The notes under the pieces: model-generated | Database searches by the model: none | What the model was told of the DNA's origin: nothing | Seen by the model: only the letters and a program-made list of their open reading frames with translations | Program-made: the position numbers and the translations under genes | Part shown: piece by piece, positions 1-6,640 of the stretch | Layout of the letters: every line of letters begins with the position of its first letter | How positions within the stretch are numbered: position 1 is the first letter of the stretch | From: an uncultured Eubacteriales bacterium | GTDB taxonomy: Bacteria > Bacillota > Clostridia > Christensenellales > Aristaeellaceae | Assembly: GCA_900548145.1 (NCBI GenBank) | Contig: URJB01000067.1 | Location: 1-9,235 of the forward strand | Direction: 5' to 3' | DNA length: 9,235 nt

Positions 1-193
1 TGTTTGCCTGAACGACCGGTCGCTAACCGCCTTCGGCGGTTGTATCCACTGGATGCCCGCTTCCCTTCGTTCCCCTTTGGAAACCTTCGGGCCACGAAAG
101 TTAGCGAGATTTCTCCATTGGGCGGAAGCAAGCCGCGCCGCCTGCCCGAGAGAAGAAACGGCAAATTCCGCCTGCGGGAAGTGACGAAAAAAC
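1..193. other. Non-coding left edge with inverted repeats
   Basis: I see no convincing gene here. The frame of the downstream yceD gene stays open back to the edge, but the peptide is rich in Arg, Pro and Ser, has no ribosome binding site, and contains the promoter, so I read it as untranslated. Visible structure: a perfect 7-bp hairpin with a TTC loop (AACCGCC 25-31, GGCGGTT 35-41); a small hairpin ATCC 44-47 / GGAT 51-54 with a 3-base loop; and a perfect 8-bp inverted repeat TCGCTAAC (20-27) / GTTAGCGA (100-107). The long arm shares three bases with the first hairpin, so the two structures are alternatives. Confidence 0.5.
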
Positions 194-222
194 TTGACAA
201 ACCATTTGACCAATCGTATAAT
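194..222 (+). promoter_or_regulatory. Consensus sigma-A promoter for yceD-rpmF
   Basis: The -35 box TTGACA (194-199) and -10 box TATAAT (217-222) both match the housekeeping consensus exactly, separated by the ideal 17 bases. Transcription should begin near 229-231, giving a leader of about 22 bases before the yceD start at 253, with the ribosome binding site AAGGAGG at 241-247. No operator palindrome is obvious over it, so strong, largely constitutive expression is the simplest reading, as expected for a ribosomal protein operon. Confidence 0.9.
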
Positions 223-252
223 ACAAAATGGTCACGCTACAAGGAGGATGCT

Positions 253-756
253 ATGGAACTGGATGTTTCAAAAGGATTTTTGAAGCCCGCCGAGGCCTTC
301 CCCTTTGAAGCGGAGGTCGTTCTCCCGCCGCAGGAGGTGAACGGCGAAACCGTTTCCTTCGATCCGGTGGCGATGCAGGGCACCTACACCGTCTACGATG
401 GTAAGGTCAGGCTGGAGGGCGAACTGGAAACGGCCGCTCATGCCCGGTGCGCGCTGTGTATGCAGCCCGCCGATCTCCCCGTTCATGTGAAGTTCTCCGA
501 GGACTTCCGCAAGGACGCGGACGAAATGGAGGAGGAATCCTTCCGCTTCGAGGGCAAGAAAGTGCCGTTGGATCACATGACGCTGACGCTGGTCGTGCTG
601 GAGCTGCCCATGCGCTTTGAGTGCAGAGAGGGCTGCCCCGGAAGCGAGGAGCTTCAGGCGTGGAACGAAAACAACCCCGTAAGCTCGAACGACGCGGGAG
701 CGTCCACTCAGCACCCCTTCGAGGCGTTGCGGAGCTTGCTAGAACCCCGGGAGTAA
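253..756 (+). CDS. yceD: YceD family protein (DUF177), L32-associated
   Basis: A 167-residue protein of the YceD/DUF177 family, small cytoplasmic proteins almost always encoded directly upstream of rpmF and linked to 23S rRNA maturation or large-subunit assembly. The start at 253 is chosen because AAGGAGG (241-247) lies 5 bases upstream and a consensus promoter sits at 194-222; the longer in-frame opening would include that promoter. Visible family traits are the N-terminal beta-rich half, the C-A-L-C pair (Cys66, Cys69) and a second pair (Cys124, Cys128), which could bind a metal. The usual C-terminal 'CG..N' motif of Bacillota homologues is not obvious; the tail from about residue 131 is acidic and polar. 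rpmF follows 52 bases later, and this neighbourhood is the strongest support for the call. Family membership is confident, the biochemical role less so. Confidence 0.88.
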   Translation: MELDVSKGFLKPAEAFPFEAEVVLPPQEVNGETVSFDPVAMQGTYTVYDGKVRLEGELETAAHARCALCMQPADLPVHVKFSEDFRKDADEMEEESFRFEGKKVPLDHMTLTLVVLELPMRFECREGCPGSEELQAWNENNPVSSNDAGASTQHPFEALRSLLEPRE

Positions 757-808
757 CCCGGAAAGGCCGTCCTCAGGATGGCGCAGGACGATTCGAGGAG
801 GTGTAACA

Positions 809-1003
809 ATGGCTCTTCCCAAGGGAAAAATTTCCAAGGCTCGTGGTCGCAGCCGTCGCGCAAACTGGAAGCTGACCCTGCCCGGCATCGTCGAATGCCC
901 GCAGTGCCACGAAAAGAAGCTCGCCCACCGCGTGTGCAAAAACTGCGGCTACTATAAGGGCGTGCAGGTCATCGACATGACCGAAAAGCAGGAAAAGGCC
1001 TGA
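809..1003 (+). CDS. rpmF: 50S ribosomal protein L32
   Basis: A 64-residue ribosomal protein bL32 of the large subunit. The N-terminus MALPKGKISKARGR is the typical basic start of the family, and four cysteines (Cys30, Cys33, Cys43, Cys46) form the zinc ribbon, so this is the Zn-binding (C+) paralogue rather than a cysteine-free zinc-independent copy. The length is normal for bL32. The ATG at 809 is preceded by AGGAGG (796-801) at 7 bases. It should be co-transcribed with yceD from the promoter at 194-222. The last residues (MTEKQEKA) are a charged, variable tail. No second rpmF copy is seen in the window. Confidence 0.97.
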   Translation: MALPKGKISKARGRSRRANWKLTLPGIVECPQCHEKKLAHRVCKNCGYYKGVQVIDMTEKQEKA

Positions 1004-1025
1004 TGACCTCTTCCGCTATTGCTGG

Positions 1026-1056
1026 ATAGGGCTGCTGGGGTTCCAGACAGCCCTAT
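1026..1056 (+). terminator. Hairpin after rpmF, terminator-like without U-tract
   Basis: A perfect 9-bp stem, ATAGGGCTG (1026-1034) with CAGCCCTAT (1048-1056), is extended by CTGG (1035-1038) / CCAG (1043-1046) around a GGTT loop with one bulged A at 1047. It starts 22 bases after the rpmF stop and ends before the valS T-box. The bases downstream (GATTCTTACC) are not a real U-tract, so it may be an attenuating or 3'-end-protecting hairpin rather than an efficient terminator. Some transcription could run through into the T-box. Confidence 0.5.
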
Positions 1057-1070
1057 GATTCTTACCCGAA

Positions 1071-1320
1071 GAACGGGAGGAGTACCCTCATCAGCGCCAT
1101 AGAGAGAGCCGCTCACCGGCTGAAAGGCGGCTTGGATGCAGCTTGAGGGGAAGGTCGCCCGGGAGGGGACGGGATGAAGGGGACAAGCGTCCCTTAGTTT
1201 CGTCGTGGGCGCACGTTACAGCGCACAGAGGCGGTTTTTCTGCTGCAGCAAAAAGACCGCGAAATAAGGTGGTACCACGGAGCCGCTCCGTCCTTTGCAC
1301 AGGATGGGGCGGCTTTTGTC
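1071..1320 (+). promoter_or_regulatory. T-box riboswitch, valine (GTC specifier), for valS
   Basis: A tRNA-sensing leader that lets valS be transcribed when uncharged tRNA-Val accumulates. Stem I: a lower helix CGGG (1074-1077) / CCCG (1158-1161); a specifier loop with AGTA (1081-1084) opposite GAAGGTCG, giving specifier codon GTC (Val) at 1154-1156; an upper helix CCCTCA (1085-1090) / TGAGGG (1144-1149); the AGAGAG bulge motif (1101-1106); and an apical helix GCCGC (1108-1112) / GCGGC (1127-1131). Further hairpins lie at 1178-1195 and 1231-1260. The T-box core AAGGTGGTACCACGG (1266-1280) holds TGGT (1270-1273) for pairing with the tRNA acceptor end; its final T fits a discriminator A, as in tRNA-Val. 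The terminator follows at 1282-1317. The specifier agrees with the downstream valS. The exact 5' end is uncertain, and I see no clear promoter between rpmF and this element. Confidence 0.93.
1282..1317 (+). terminator. T-box intrinsic terminator
   Basis: A 12-bp stem pairs 1282-1293 (GCCGCTCCGTCC) with 1302-1313 (GGATGGGGCGGC), including two G-U wobbles, around an 8-base loop, followed by TTTT (1314-1317) and a T-rich GTCGTTGTTGG. It directly abuts the T-box core. The antiterminator would use the core bases before 1281 together with 5' bases around 1257-1270. This is the off-state structure formed when charged tRNA-Val is abundant. Confidence 0.88.
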
Positions 1321-1518
1321 GTTGTTGGCTGGAACTGGACGGACGTTCAGCCTCGGAAACGGCGCTCATGTGCCGCAGGGTTCGGACTGAAAAATCCGCC
1401 TGACCCGCATTCCTTCGAACACACAGGCAAGGACATGGCAATGGATTGGAAACATTGCCGCCTTCGCTTGAACTATTCCCCGGCCGGGGCAGCACCCCAA
1501 GAGAAAGGATGGAAGAAC
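1321..1518 (+). other. Long leader between T-box terminator and valS start
   Basis: About 200 bases without a recognised gene. The valS frame is open from an ATG at 1435, but the 28 extra residues do not resemble a ValRS N-terminus. Near its end are the 12-base palindrome CCCCGGCCGGGG (1478-1489) and an alternative hairpin GGGG (1486-1489) / CCCC (1495-1498), just upstream of the ribosome binding site AAAGGA (1504-1509). These could affect translation, but that is inference. Confidence 0.4.
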
Positions 1519-4170
1519 ATGGCTGAGAATCAGGAATTCACCATGGAAAAGGTGTACAATCCTCAGCAGATCGAGGATAAGCTCTACAAAATGTGGGAGG
1601 ACAGCGGCGCGTTCGTGGCGCACCGCGTGGAGGGCAAAAAGCCCTTTACCATCGTCATGCCGCCGCCCAACATCACCGGCCAGCTGCACATGGGCCATGC
1701 CATGGACTGCCTTTTGCAGGATGCGCCGATTCGTTACCACCGCATGAAGGGCGACCCCACCCTGTGGCTGCCCGGCACGGACCACGCTTCCATCGCCACG
1801 GAGGTGAAGGTGGTGGACGCCATGGCCAAAGAGGGCCTGACCAAGGAAATGGTGGGGCGCGAGGGTTTTTTAGAGCGCGCGTGGGCATGGAAAAAGGAAT
1901 ATGGCGGACGGATCAACCGCCAGCAGCGCCGTCTGGGCGCCAGCTGCGACTGGAGCCGGGAGCGCTTCACCATGGACGAGGGCTGCAACGAGGCCGTGCG
2001 CGAGGTGTTCGTGCGCCTGTATGAAAAGGGCCTGATCTACCGGGGCAACCGCATCATCAACTGGTGCCCCGAGTGTCAGACCGCCCTGTCCGACGCAGAG
2101 GTGGAGTACGAGGAGCAGGCCAGCCATCTGTGGCATATCCGCTATCCCGGCGCGGACGGCAGTGAGGGCGTGATCGTCGCCACCACCCGTCCCGAGACCA
2201 TGCTGGGAGATACAGGCGTGGCCGTGAACCCCAACGATGAACGCTACGCCGGTCTGGTGGGCAGGAAGGTCGTCCTGCCGCTGATGAACCGGGAGATTCC
2301 CGTGGTGGCCGACGAGTATGTGGACATGGAGTTCGGCACCGGCGCGGTGAAGATGACCCCCGCTCACGACCCCAACGACTTTGAGGTGGGCAAGCGCCAC
2401 AATCTGGAAGTGATCCGCGTCACCAACGACGACGGCACCATGAACCACAACGCGGGCAAGTTCGAGGGCATGACGGCCATGGAATGCCGCGAAGCCGTGG
2501 TGAAGGAGCTGCAGGAGCTGGGCCTGATGGTGAAGATCGAGGACTACACCCACAACGTGGGCACCTGCTACCGCTGCCATCACACCGTAGACCCCGTGAC
2601 CAGCACCCAGTGGTTCGTGAAGATGGAGCCGCTGGCTAAGCCCGCCATCGAGGCAGTGCGCTCCGGCAAGGTGCAGTTCGTGCCGGAGCGGTTCTCCAAG
2701 ACCTACTTTAACTGGATGGAAAACATCCGCGACTGGTGCATCAGCCGTCAGCTGTGGTGGGGCCATCGGATTCCCGCCTATTACTGCGACGAATGCGGCG
2801 AGACCGTGGTCAGCAAGGAAACGCCCGAAAAGTGCCCCAAGTGCGGCTGCGCCCATCTCCATCAGGACGAGGACGTGCTGGACACGTGGTTCTCTTCCGC
2901 CCTGTGGCCCTTCTCCACGCTGGGCTGGCCTCATGATACCGAAGACCTGAAATACTTCTATCCCACCAGTATGCTGGTGACCGGCTATGACATCATCTTC
3001 TTCTGGGTAGCCCGAATGATCTTCTCCGGCATCGAGCAGATGGGCGAGCCGCCCTTCCACACCGTGCTGATTCACGGTCTGGTGCGGGACGCGCAGGGCC
3101 GCAAAATGTCCAAGAGTCTGGGCAACGGCGTGGACCCGCTGGAGATCATCGACAAGTACGGCGCGGACGCGCTGCGCTTCTCGCTGGCCATGGGCGTCAG
3201 CCCCGGAAACGACACCCGCTATTCCGATGAAAAGGTGGAAAGCGCCCGGAACTTCGCCAACAAGGTCTGGAACGCCTCCCGCTTCGTGCTGATGAATACC
3301 CAGACCCGGGAGACCATCGACCCGGCCAGGCTGCTTCTGCCCGACCAGTGGATTCTGTCCCGGCTGAACCGCACCATCGCCGAGGTGTCCGCCCACATGG
3401 AGGACGGCGATTTCGGCATCGCAGCCCAGAATATATACGACTTCGCGTGGAGCGAGTTCTGCGACTGGTACATCGAGCTGAGCAAGGGCCGCCTGATGGG
3501 CGAGGACGAGGAGCAGAAGCAGAATGTGCGCGCGGTGCTGCTGTACGTGCTGGAGGGCCTGCTGAAGCTGCTGCATCCCTTCATGCCCTTCCTGACCGAG
3601 GAAGTGTACCAGTACCTGCCGGAGCATGACGGCATGCTGATCCTGGCTCGTTGGCCCGAGGTCAAGCCCGAATACGACTTCCCCAGAGAAGCCCGGCAGA
3701 TGGAGGGCCTGATGGAGGTCATCCGCTCTGTGCGGAACCTGCGGGCGGAAATGAACGTGCAGGCAGGCAAGCGCACCCATATCGTCCTGATCCCTGAAGA
3801 GGGCTGGGAAGAAACGCTGGCCATGGCGGAGCCTTATCTGCAGCGCATGGCCTACGCCAGCACCGTAGAGCTGGGCGGCAAGGAGGCACTGGCCGGTCAG
3901 AAGGTGGTCAGCGCCGTGTGCGCCGCAGGCGAGATCCGCATTCCGCTGGGCGATCTGGTGGACATTGACAAGGAGATCGCCCGTCTGGAAAAGGAACAGA
4001 AGAATCTGCAGGGCGAAATTGCCCGGGCCAGCGGCAAGCTGAACAACCCCGGCTTCCTGAGCAAGGCTCCCGCCCATCTGGTGGAGCAGGAGAAGGAAAA
4101 GCTGAAGGTGAACGAAAGCAAGCTGCAGGCGCTGGAGGCCCGCATTGCCGATCTGAAGGCGAACGCCTGA
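1519..4170 (+). CDS. valS: Valyl-tRNA synthetase
   Basis: An 883-residue class I synthetase that attaches valine to tRNA-Val in the cytoplasm; the length matches bacterial ValRS (about 880). The ATG at 1519 is chosen because AAAGGA (1504-1509) precedes it and the protein then opens as MAENQEFTMEKVYNP. Order of parts: PPPNITG then the HIGH box HMGH (57-60); a C-P-E-C pair (Cys183, Cys186); the CP1 editing domain with ATTRPETMLGDT (221-232) and GTGAVKMTPAHDPNDFE (from 273), which hydrolyses Thr-tRNA-Val; a zinc knuckle (Cys423, Cys426, Cys439, Cys442); KMSKS (529-533); the anticodon-binding helical domain; and a C-terminal charged coiled-coil arm (about 815-883) typical of ValRS. It is controlled by the upstream valine T-box. 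Its stop shares one base with the next start (TGATG), so the two are translationally coupled. Nothing is truncated. Confidence 0.98.
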   Translation: MAENQEFTMEKVYNPQQIEDKLYKMWEDSGAFVAHRVEGKKPFTIVMPPPNITGQLHMGHAMDCLLQDAPIRYHRMKGDPTLWLPGTDHASIATEVKVVDAMAKEGLTKEMVGREGFLERAWAWKKEYGGRINRQQRRLGASCDWSRERFTMDEGCNEAVREVFVRLYEKGLIYRGNRIINWCPECQTALSDAEVEYEEQASHLWHIRYPGADGSEGVIVATTRPETMLGDTGVAVNPNDERYAGLVGRKVVLPLMNREIPVVADEYVDMEFGTGAVKMTPAHDPNDFEVGKRHNLEVIRVTNDDGTMNHNAGKFEGMTAMECREAVVKELQELGLMVKIEDYTHNVGTCYRCHHTVDPVTSTQWFVKMEPLAKPAIEAVRSGKVQFVPERFSKTYFNWMENIRDWCISRQLWWGHRIPAYYCDECGETVVSKETPEKCPKCGCAHLHQDEDVLDTWFSSALWPFSTLGWPHDTEDLKYFYPTSMLVTGYDIIFFWVARMIFSGIEQMGEPPFHTVLIHGLVRDAQGRKMSKSLGNGVDPLEIIDKYGADALRFSLAMGVSPGNDTRYSDEKVESARNFANKVWNASRFVLMNTQTRETIDPARLLLPDQWILSRLNRTIAEVSAHMEDGDFGIAAQNIYDFAWSEFCDWYIELSKGRLMGEDEEQKQNVRAVLLYVLEGLLKLLHPFMPFLTEEVYQYLPEHDGMLILARWPEVKPEYDFPREARQMEGLMEVIRSVRNLRAEMNVQAGKRTHIVLIPEEGWEETLAMAEPYLQRMAYASTVELGGKEALAGQKVVSAVCAAGEIRIPLGDLVDIDKEIARLEKEQKNLQGEIARASGKLNNPGFLSKAPAHLVEQEKEKLKVNESKLQALEARIADLKANA

Positions 4171-4811
4171 TGGACGTGCTGCTGGGAACCACCAATCCCT
4201 CCAAGGTGCGGATGTTTGAGCGCTGGCTGGAGGGGGAGGACGTTCACTTCCTCACGCTGAAGCAGGTCTCCATCCCGGGCGAGCCGGCGGAAACAGGCGC
4301 GACCCCGGCGGAGAACGCCCGCCAAAAGGCGGAGTACTACGGGCGGTACGCCGATTACGTGATCTGCAACGATTCCGGGCTGTATCTGGCCGGGCTTCCC
4401 ATGGAGGACGCCCGGCAGCCCGGCCTGCATGTGCGCACGCCGCAGGGCGCGGCGCACCGGCTGGACGATGAGGAAATGATCGCCTGCTACGCCGGATTGG
4501 CTCACTCGCTGGGCGGATGGGTGCAGGCGTGCTATCTGAGCGGCTACGCGGTGAAAACGCCCGAAAAGGTGTTTGTTTATCAGGAGCGGATGGAAGATCG
4601 GACGCGCGATCTTTTTTGGTTGACGGATACGCCCTGCGTGGAACGGCACCCCGGCTGGCCGCTGGATTCCCTGTCCTATTACAGCGACCGAAAAACATCT
4701 TTCCTTTCGCCCAAGCCGCCGGTACTATCCGGCCCCGAGGACGATCAGGAATGGAAACGCCTTCTGGTGTTTCTGAAAGAATCTCTGGGGCTTTCATCCC
4801 GGAGCGAATAA
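4170..4811 (+). CDS. Divergent Ham1/RdgB-like nucleotide pyrophosphatase
   Basis: A 213-residue protein with the N-terminal signature of the Ham1/RdgB/ITPA family, which hydrolyses inosine and xanthosine triphosphates to monophosphates to keep them out of nucleic acids. Seen directly: LLGTTNPSKVRMFE (4-17; usual form 'ATxNxxKxxE'), ETGATPAENARQKAEYY (41-57) and NDSGLYLAGL (67-76), with Asp68 at the usual catalytic position but Asn67 where most members have Asp. The C-terminal half departs from the family: the expected 'GFGYDP.F' and 'SHR' segments are not evident, replaced perhaps by PGWPLDSLSYYSDRKTSF. The fold is therefore likely but substrate preference and activity are open. Its start overlaps the valS stop by one base and rsmH starts 9 bases after its end, so it sits inside the valS operon. 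It has no separate Shine-Dalgarno site of note, which fits coupling to valS. Confidence 0.72.
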   Translation: MDVLLGTTNPSKVRMFERWLEGEDVHFLTLKQVSIPGEPAETGATPAENARQKAEYYGRYADYVICNDSGLYLAGLPMEDARQPGLHVRTPQGAAHRLDDEEMIACYAGLAHSLGGWVQACYLSGYAVKTPEKVFVYQERMEDRTRDLFWLTDTPCVERHPGWPLDSLSYYSDRKTSFLSPKPPVLSGPEDDQEWKRLLVFLKESLGLSSRSE

Positions 4812-4820
4812 GGAGTACCC

Positions 4821-5795
4821 ATGGAATTTCATCATATTCCCGTCCTGTTTGACGAAGTGATGGAGTGGATGCAGCCCCGCGCCGACGGCGTATATGCCGA
4901 CGGCACACTGGGCGGCGGCGGCCACAGCGAGGGCATTCTGCGCCTGTCCGGCGGTACGGCCACGCTGTACGGCATCGACCGGGATGAGGACGCGATCCGC
5001 GCCGCCGGCGAACGCCTGAAAGGCTATCCCGGCTTTCATGCCATTCACGGCAATTTCCACGACGCAAAAGCGCTGCTGGCCGCTGCAGGCGCGCCGCCCC
5101 TTACCGGGGCCTTGCTGGACTTGGGCGTCAGCAGCCATCAGCTGGACGAGGGCGACCGGGGTTTCAGCTATCACGAGGATGCGCCGCTGGATATGCGCAT
5201 GGATCAGAGTACCGGCCTGACGGCGGCGGAATATCTGGCACAGGTCACGCCGGAGGAATTTCGCCGCATTCTGACCGACTACGGCGAGGAAAAATGGGCG
5301 GCCCGTATTGCACAAATTTTTGCGGAAAAGCGGGCGCAGAAGCCCATCCAGACCACCGCCGATCTGGTGGCGGTGGTGGATGCGGCCATTCCCAAGGCCG
5401 TGCGCCGGAAGGACGACGGCCACCCGGCCCGGCGGACGTTTCAGGCGGTGCGTATCGCCGTGAACGACGAGCTGGCTCCGCTGGAAAACGCGCTGCGGGA
5501 TTTTGTGGAGCTGCTGGCTCCCGGCGGGCGGCTGCTGGTCATTACCTTCCATTCGCTGGAAGACCGCATCGTCAAAAATACCTTCCGGGCCATGCAGCAT
5601 CCCTGCACCTGTCCGCCCAAGGCGCCCATCTGCACCTGCGGCAAGGTTCCGCTGGGCAAAGTGCTGGGAGGCGGCGGGGTCAAGCCCTCCAATCATGAAG
5701 TGCAGGAGAATGTCCGGGCCCGCAGCGCCAAGCTGCGCATTTTCGAAAAAACGGGGAAGAGGGGGAGTAAGGGATGCCGACGCTCTATGTGGTAG
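4821..5795 (+). CDS. rsmH: 16S rRNA (cytosine(1402)-N4)-methyltransferase
   Basis: A 324-residue SAM-dependent enzyme (RsmH/MraW) that methylates N4 of C1402 in the decoding centre of 16S rRNA. Motifs: HIPVLFDEV (5-13), the SAM-binding DGTLGGGGHS (27-36), GIDRD (51-55), LLDLGVSSHQLD (98-109), PLDMRMD (122-128) and ITFHSLEDR (241-249), followed by the Bacillota-type Cys-rich strip CTCPPKAPICTCGK and the C-terminal RARSAKLRIFEK. Length is near the usual 310, with a short basic tail. The ATG is preceded by AAGGAG (4810-4815), which overlaps the previous gene's stop codon. Its last 22 bases overlap the start of rsmI, whose product methylates the 2'-O of the same nucleotide. In most bacteria rsmH lies in the mraZ-ftsL-pbp division cluster; none of those genes is here. 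Confidence 0.97.
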   Translation: MEFHHIPVLFDEVMEWMQPRADGVYADGTLGGGGHSEGILRLSGGTATLYGIDRDEDAIRAAGERLKGYPGFHAIHGNFHDAKALLAAAGAPPLTGALLDLGVSSHQLDEGDRGFSYHEDAPLDMRMDQSTGLTAAEYLAQVTPEEFRRILTDYGEEKWAARIAQIFAEKRAQKPIQTTADLVAVVDAAIPKAVRRKDDGHPARRTFQAVRIAVNDELAPLENALRDFVELLAPGGRLLVITFHSLEDRIVKNTFRAMQHPCTCPPKAPICTCGKVPLGKVLGGGGVKPSNHEVQENVRARSAKLRIFEKTGKRGSKGCRRSMW

Positions 5796-6631
5796 CCACG
5801 CCCATCGGCAATTTGGGGGACATGAGCCCCCGGGCCATTGAAACCCTGCGAGCCGTGCAGCTGATCGCTGCGGAGGACACCCGCGTCACCATGAAGCTGC
5901 TGAACGCCTTTGACATTTCCACCCCGCTGACCAGCTGCCACGAGCACAACGAACGCAGCAAGGCCATCCAAATTGCCGAGCGGATGCTGGCCGAAAACAT
6001 TGACGTGGCCGTGACCACGGACGCGGGCACCCCCTGCATCAGCGACCCCGGCAGCGTCCTTGTGCGGGAAGCGGCGGAGCGGGGCATTCCTGTAGTGGCG
6101 GTTTCCGGCCCCACGGCCATGGCCTCGGCGCTCAGCGTCAGCGGCATGGACATTTCGGAATTTACATTCTACGGCTTTCTCCCCCGCCAAAAGAACGAGC
6201 TGCGGGAAAAGCTGACGGACATGGTCCGGCATTCGAAGATCGCCGTGGTGCATGAATCCCCGCATCGGGTCATTGAGCTGCTGCAGCAGGTGCAGGCCGT
6301 TCTTCCTCATACTTACGTCAGCGCCAGCTGCGACCTGACCAAGAAATTCGAGCAGACCCTCCGCGGCCCTGTGGAGCAGGTGCTTCGTCTGCTGGAGGAA
6401 AATCCCAAGGCGGACAAGGGCGAGTACTGTCTCTGCCTGCGCTGGGCGGAGGAGGACATTCCCGCGCCGGAAGCGGTCCGGGAGGACATTTCGCTGGAGG
6501 CCCGTCTCTTCGACGGCCTGATCCGCGGCCTTTCCCTGCGGGAAAGCTCCGACGAGCTGATCGCCCGGGGCGAACGGAAGAACGCCGTCAAGGCCGCCGC
6601 TCTCCGGGTGAAGGAACGGCTGGGAAAGTGA
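5774..6631 (+). CDS. rsmI: 16S rRNA (cytidine(1402)-2'-O)-methyltransferase
   Basis: A 285-residue tetrapyrrole-methylase-fold enzyme (RsmI/YraL) that uses SAM to methylate the 2'-O of C1402 in 16S rRNA, completing m4Cm1402 together with RsmH. Motifs run in the standard order: YVVATPIGNLGDMSPRA (5-21), AEDTR (33-37), the H-x-H-N-E loop HEHNER (56-61), TTDAGTPCISDPG (81-93), VSGPTAMASALSVSG (110-124), FYGFLPR (132-138) and HESPHR (160-165; more often Y-E-S/A-P-H-R). The C-terminal part from about 225 is the usual charged helical region. Length is typical. The ATG at 5774 has GGGGGAG (5761-5767) 6 bases upstream, located inside rsmH, so translation is coupled across the 22-base overlap. It appears to be the last gene of the valS transcription unit before a hairpin-rich spacer. 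Confidence 0.97.
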   Translation: MPTLYVVATPIGNLGDMSPRAIETLRAVQLIAAEDTRVTMKLLNAFDISTPLTSCHEHNERSKAIQIAERMLAENIDVAVTTDAGTPCISDPGSVLVREAAERGIPVVAVSGPTAMASALSVSGMDISEFTFYGFLPRQKNELREKLTDMVRHSKIAVVHESPHRVIELLQQVQAVLPHTYVSASCDLTKKFEQTLRGPVEQVLRLLEENPKADKGEYCLCLRWAEEDIPAPEAVREDISLEARLFDGLIRGLSLRESSDELIARGERKNAVKAAALRVKERLGK

Positions 6632-6640
6632 CGGGGGGAC

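Noticed and set aside
4..252. In-frame upstream extension of yceD
   Set aside because: It would contain the consensus promoter at 194-222, and a strong ribosome binding site sits just before the ATG at 253.
1435..1518. Upstream ATG for valS
   Set aside because: The 28 extra residues do not resemble ValRS N-termini, and 1519 has a properly spaced AAAGGA.
1870..4077. 735-residue open frame on the minus strand
   Set aside because: It is the antisense shadow of valS: His, Gly, Ala and Val rich, with no family motif, while the plus strand shows every ValRS signature.
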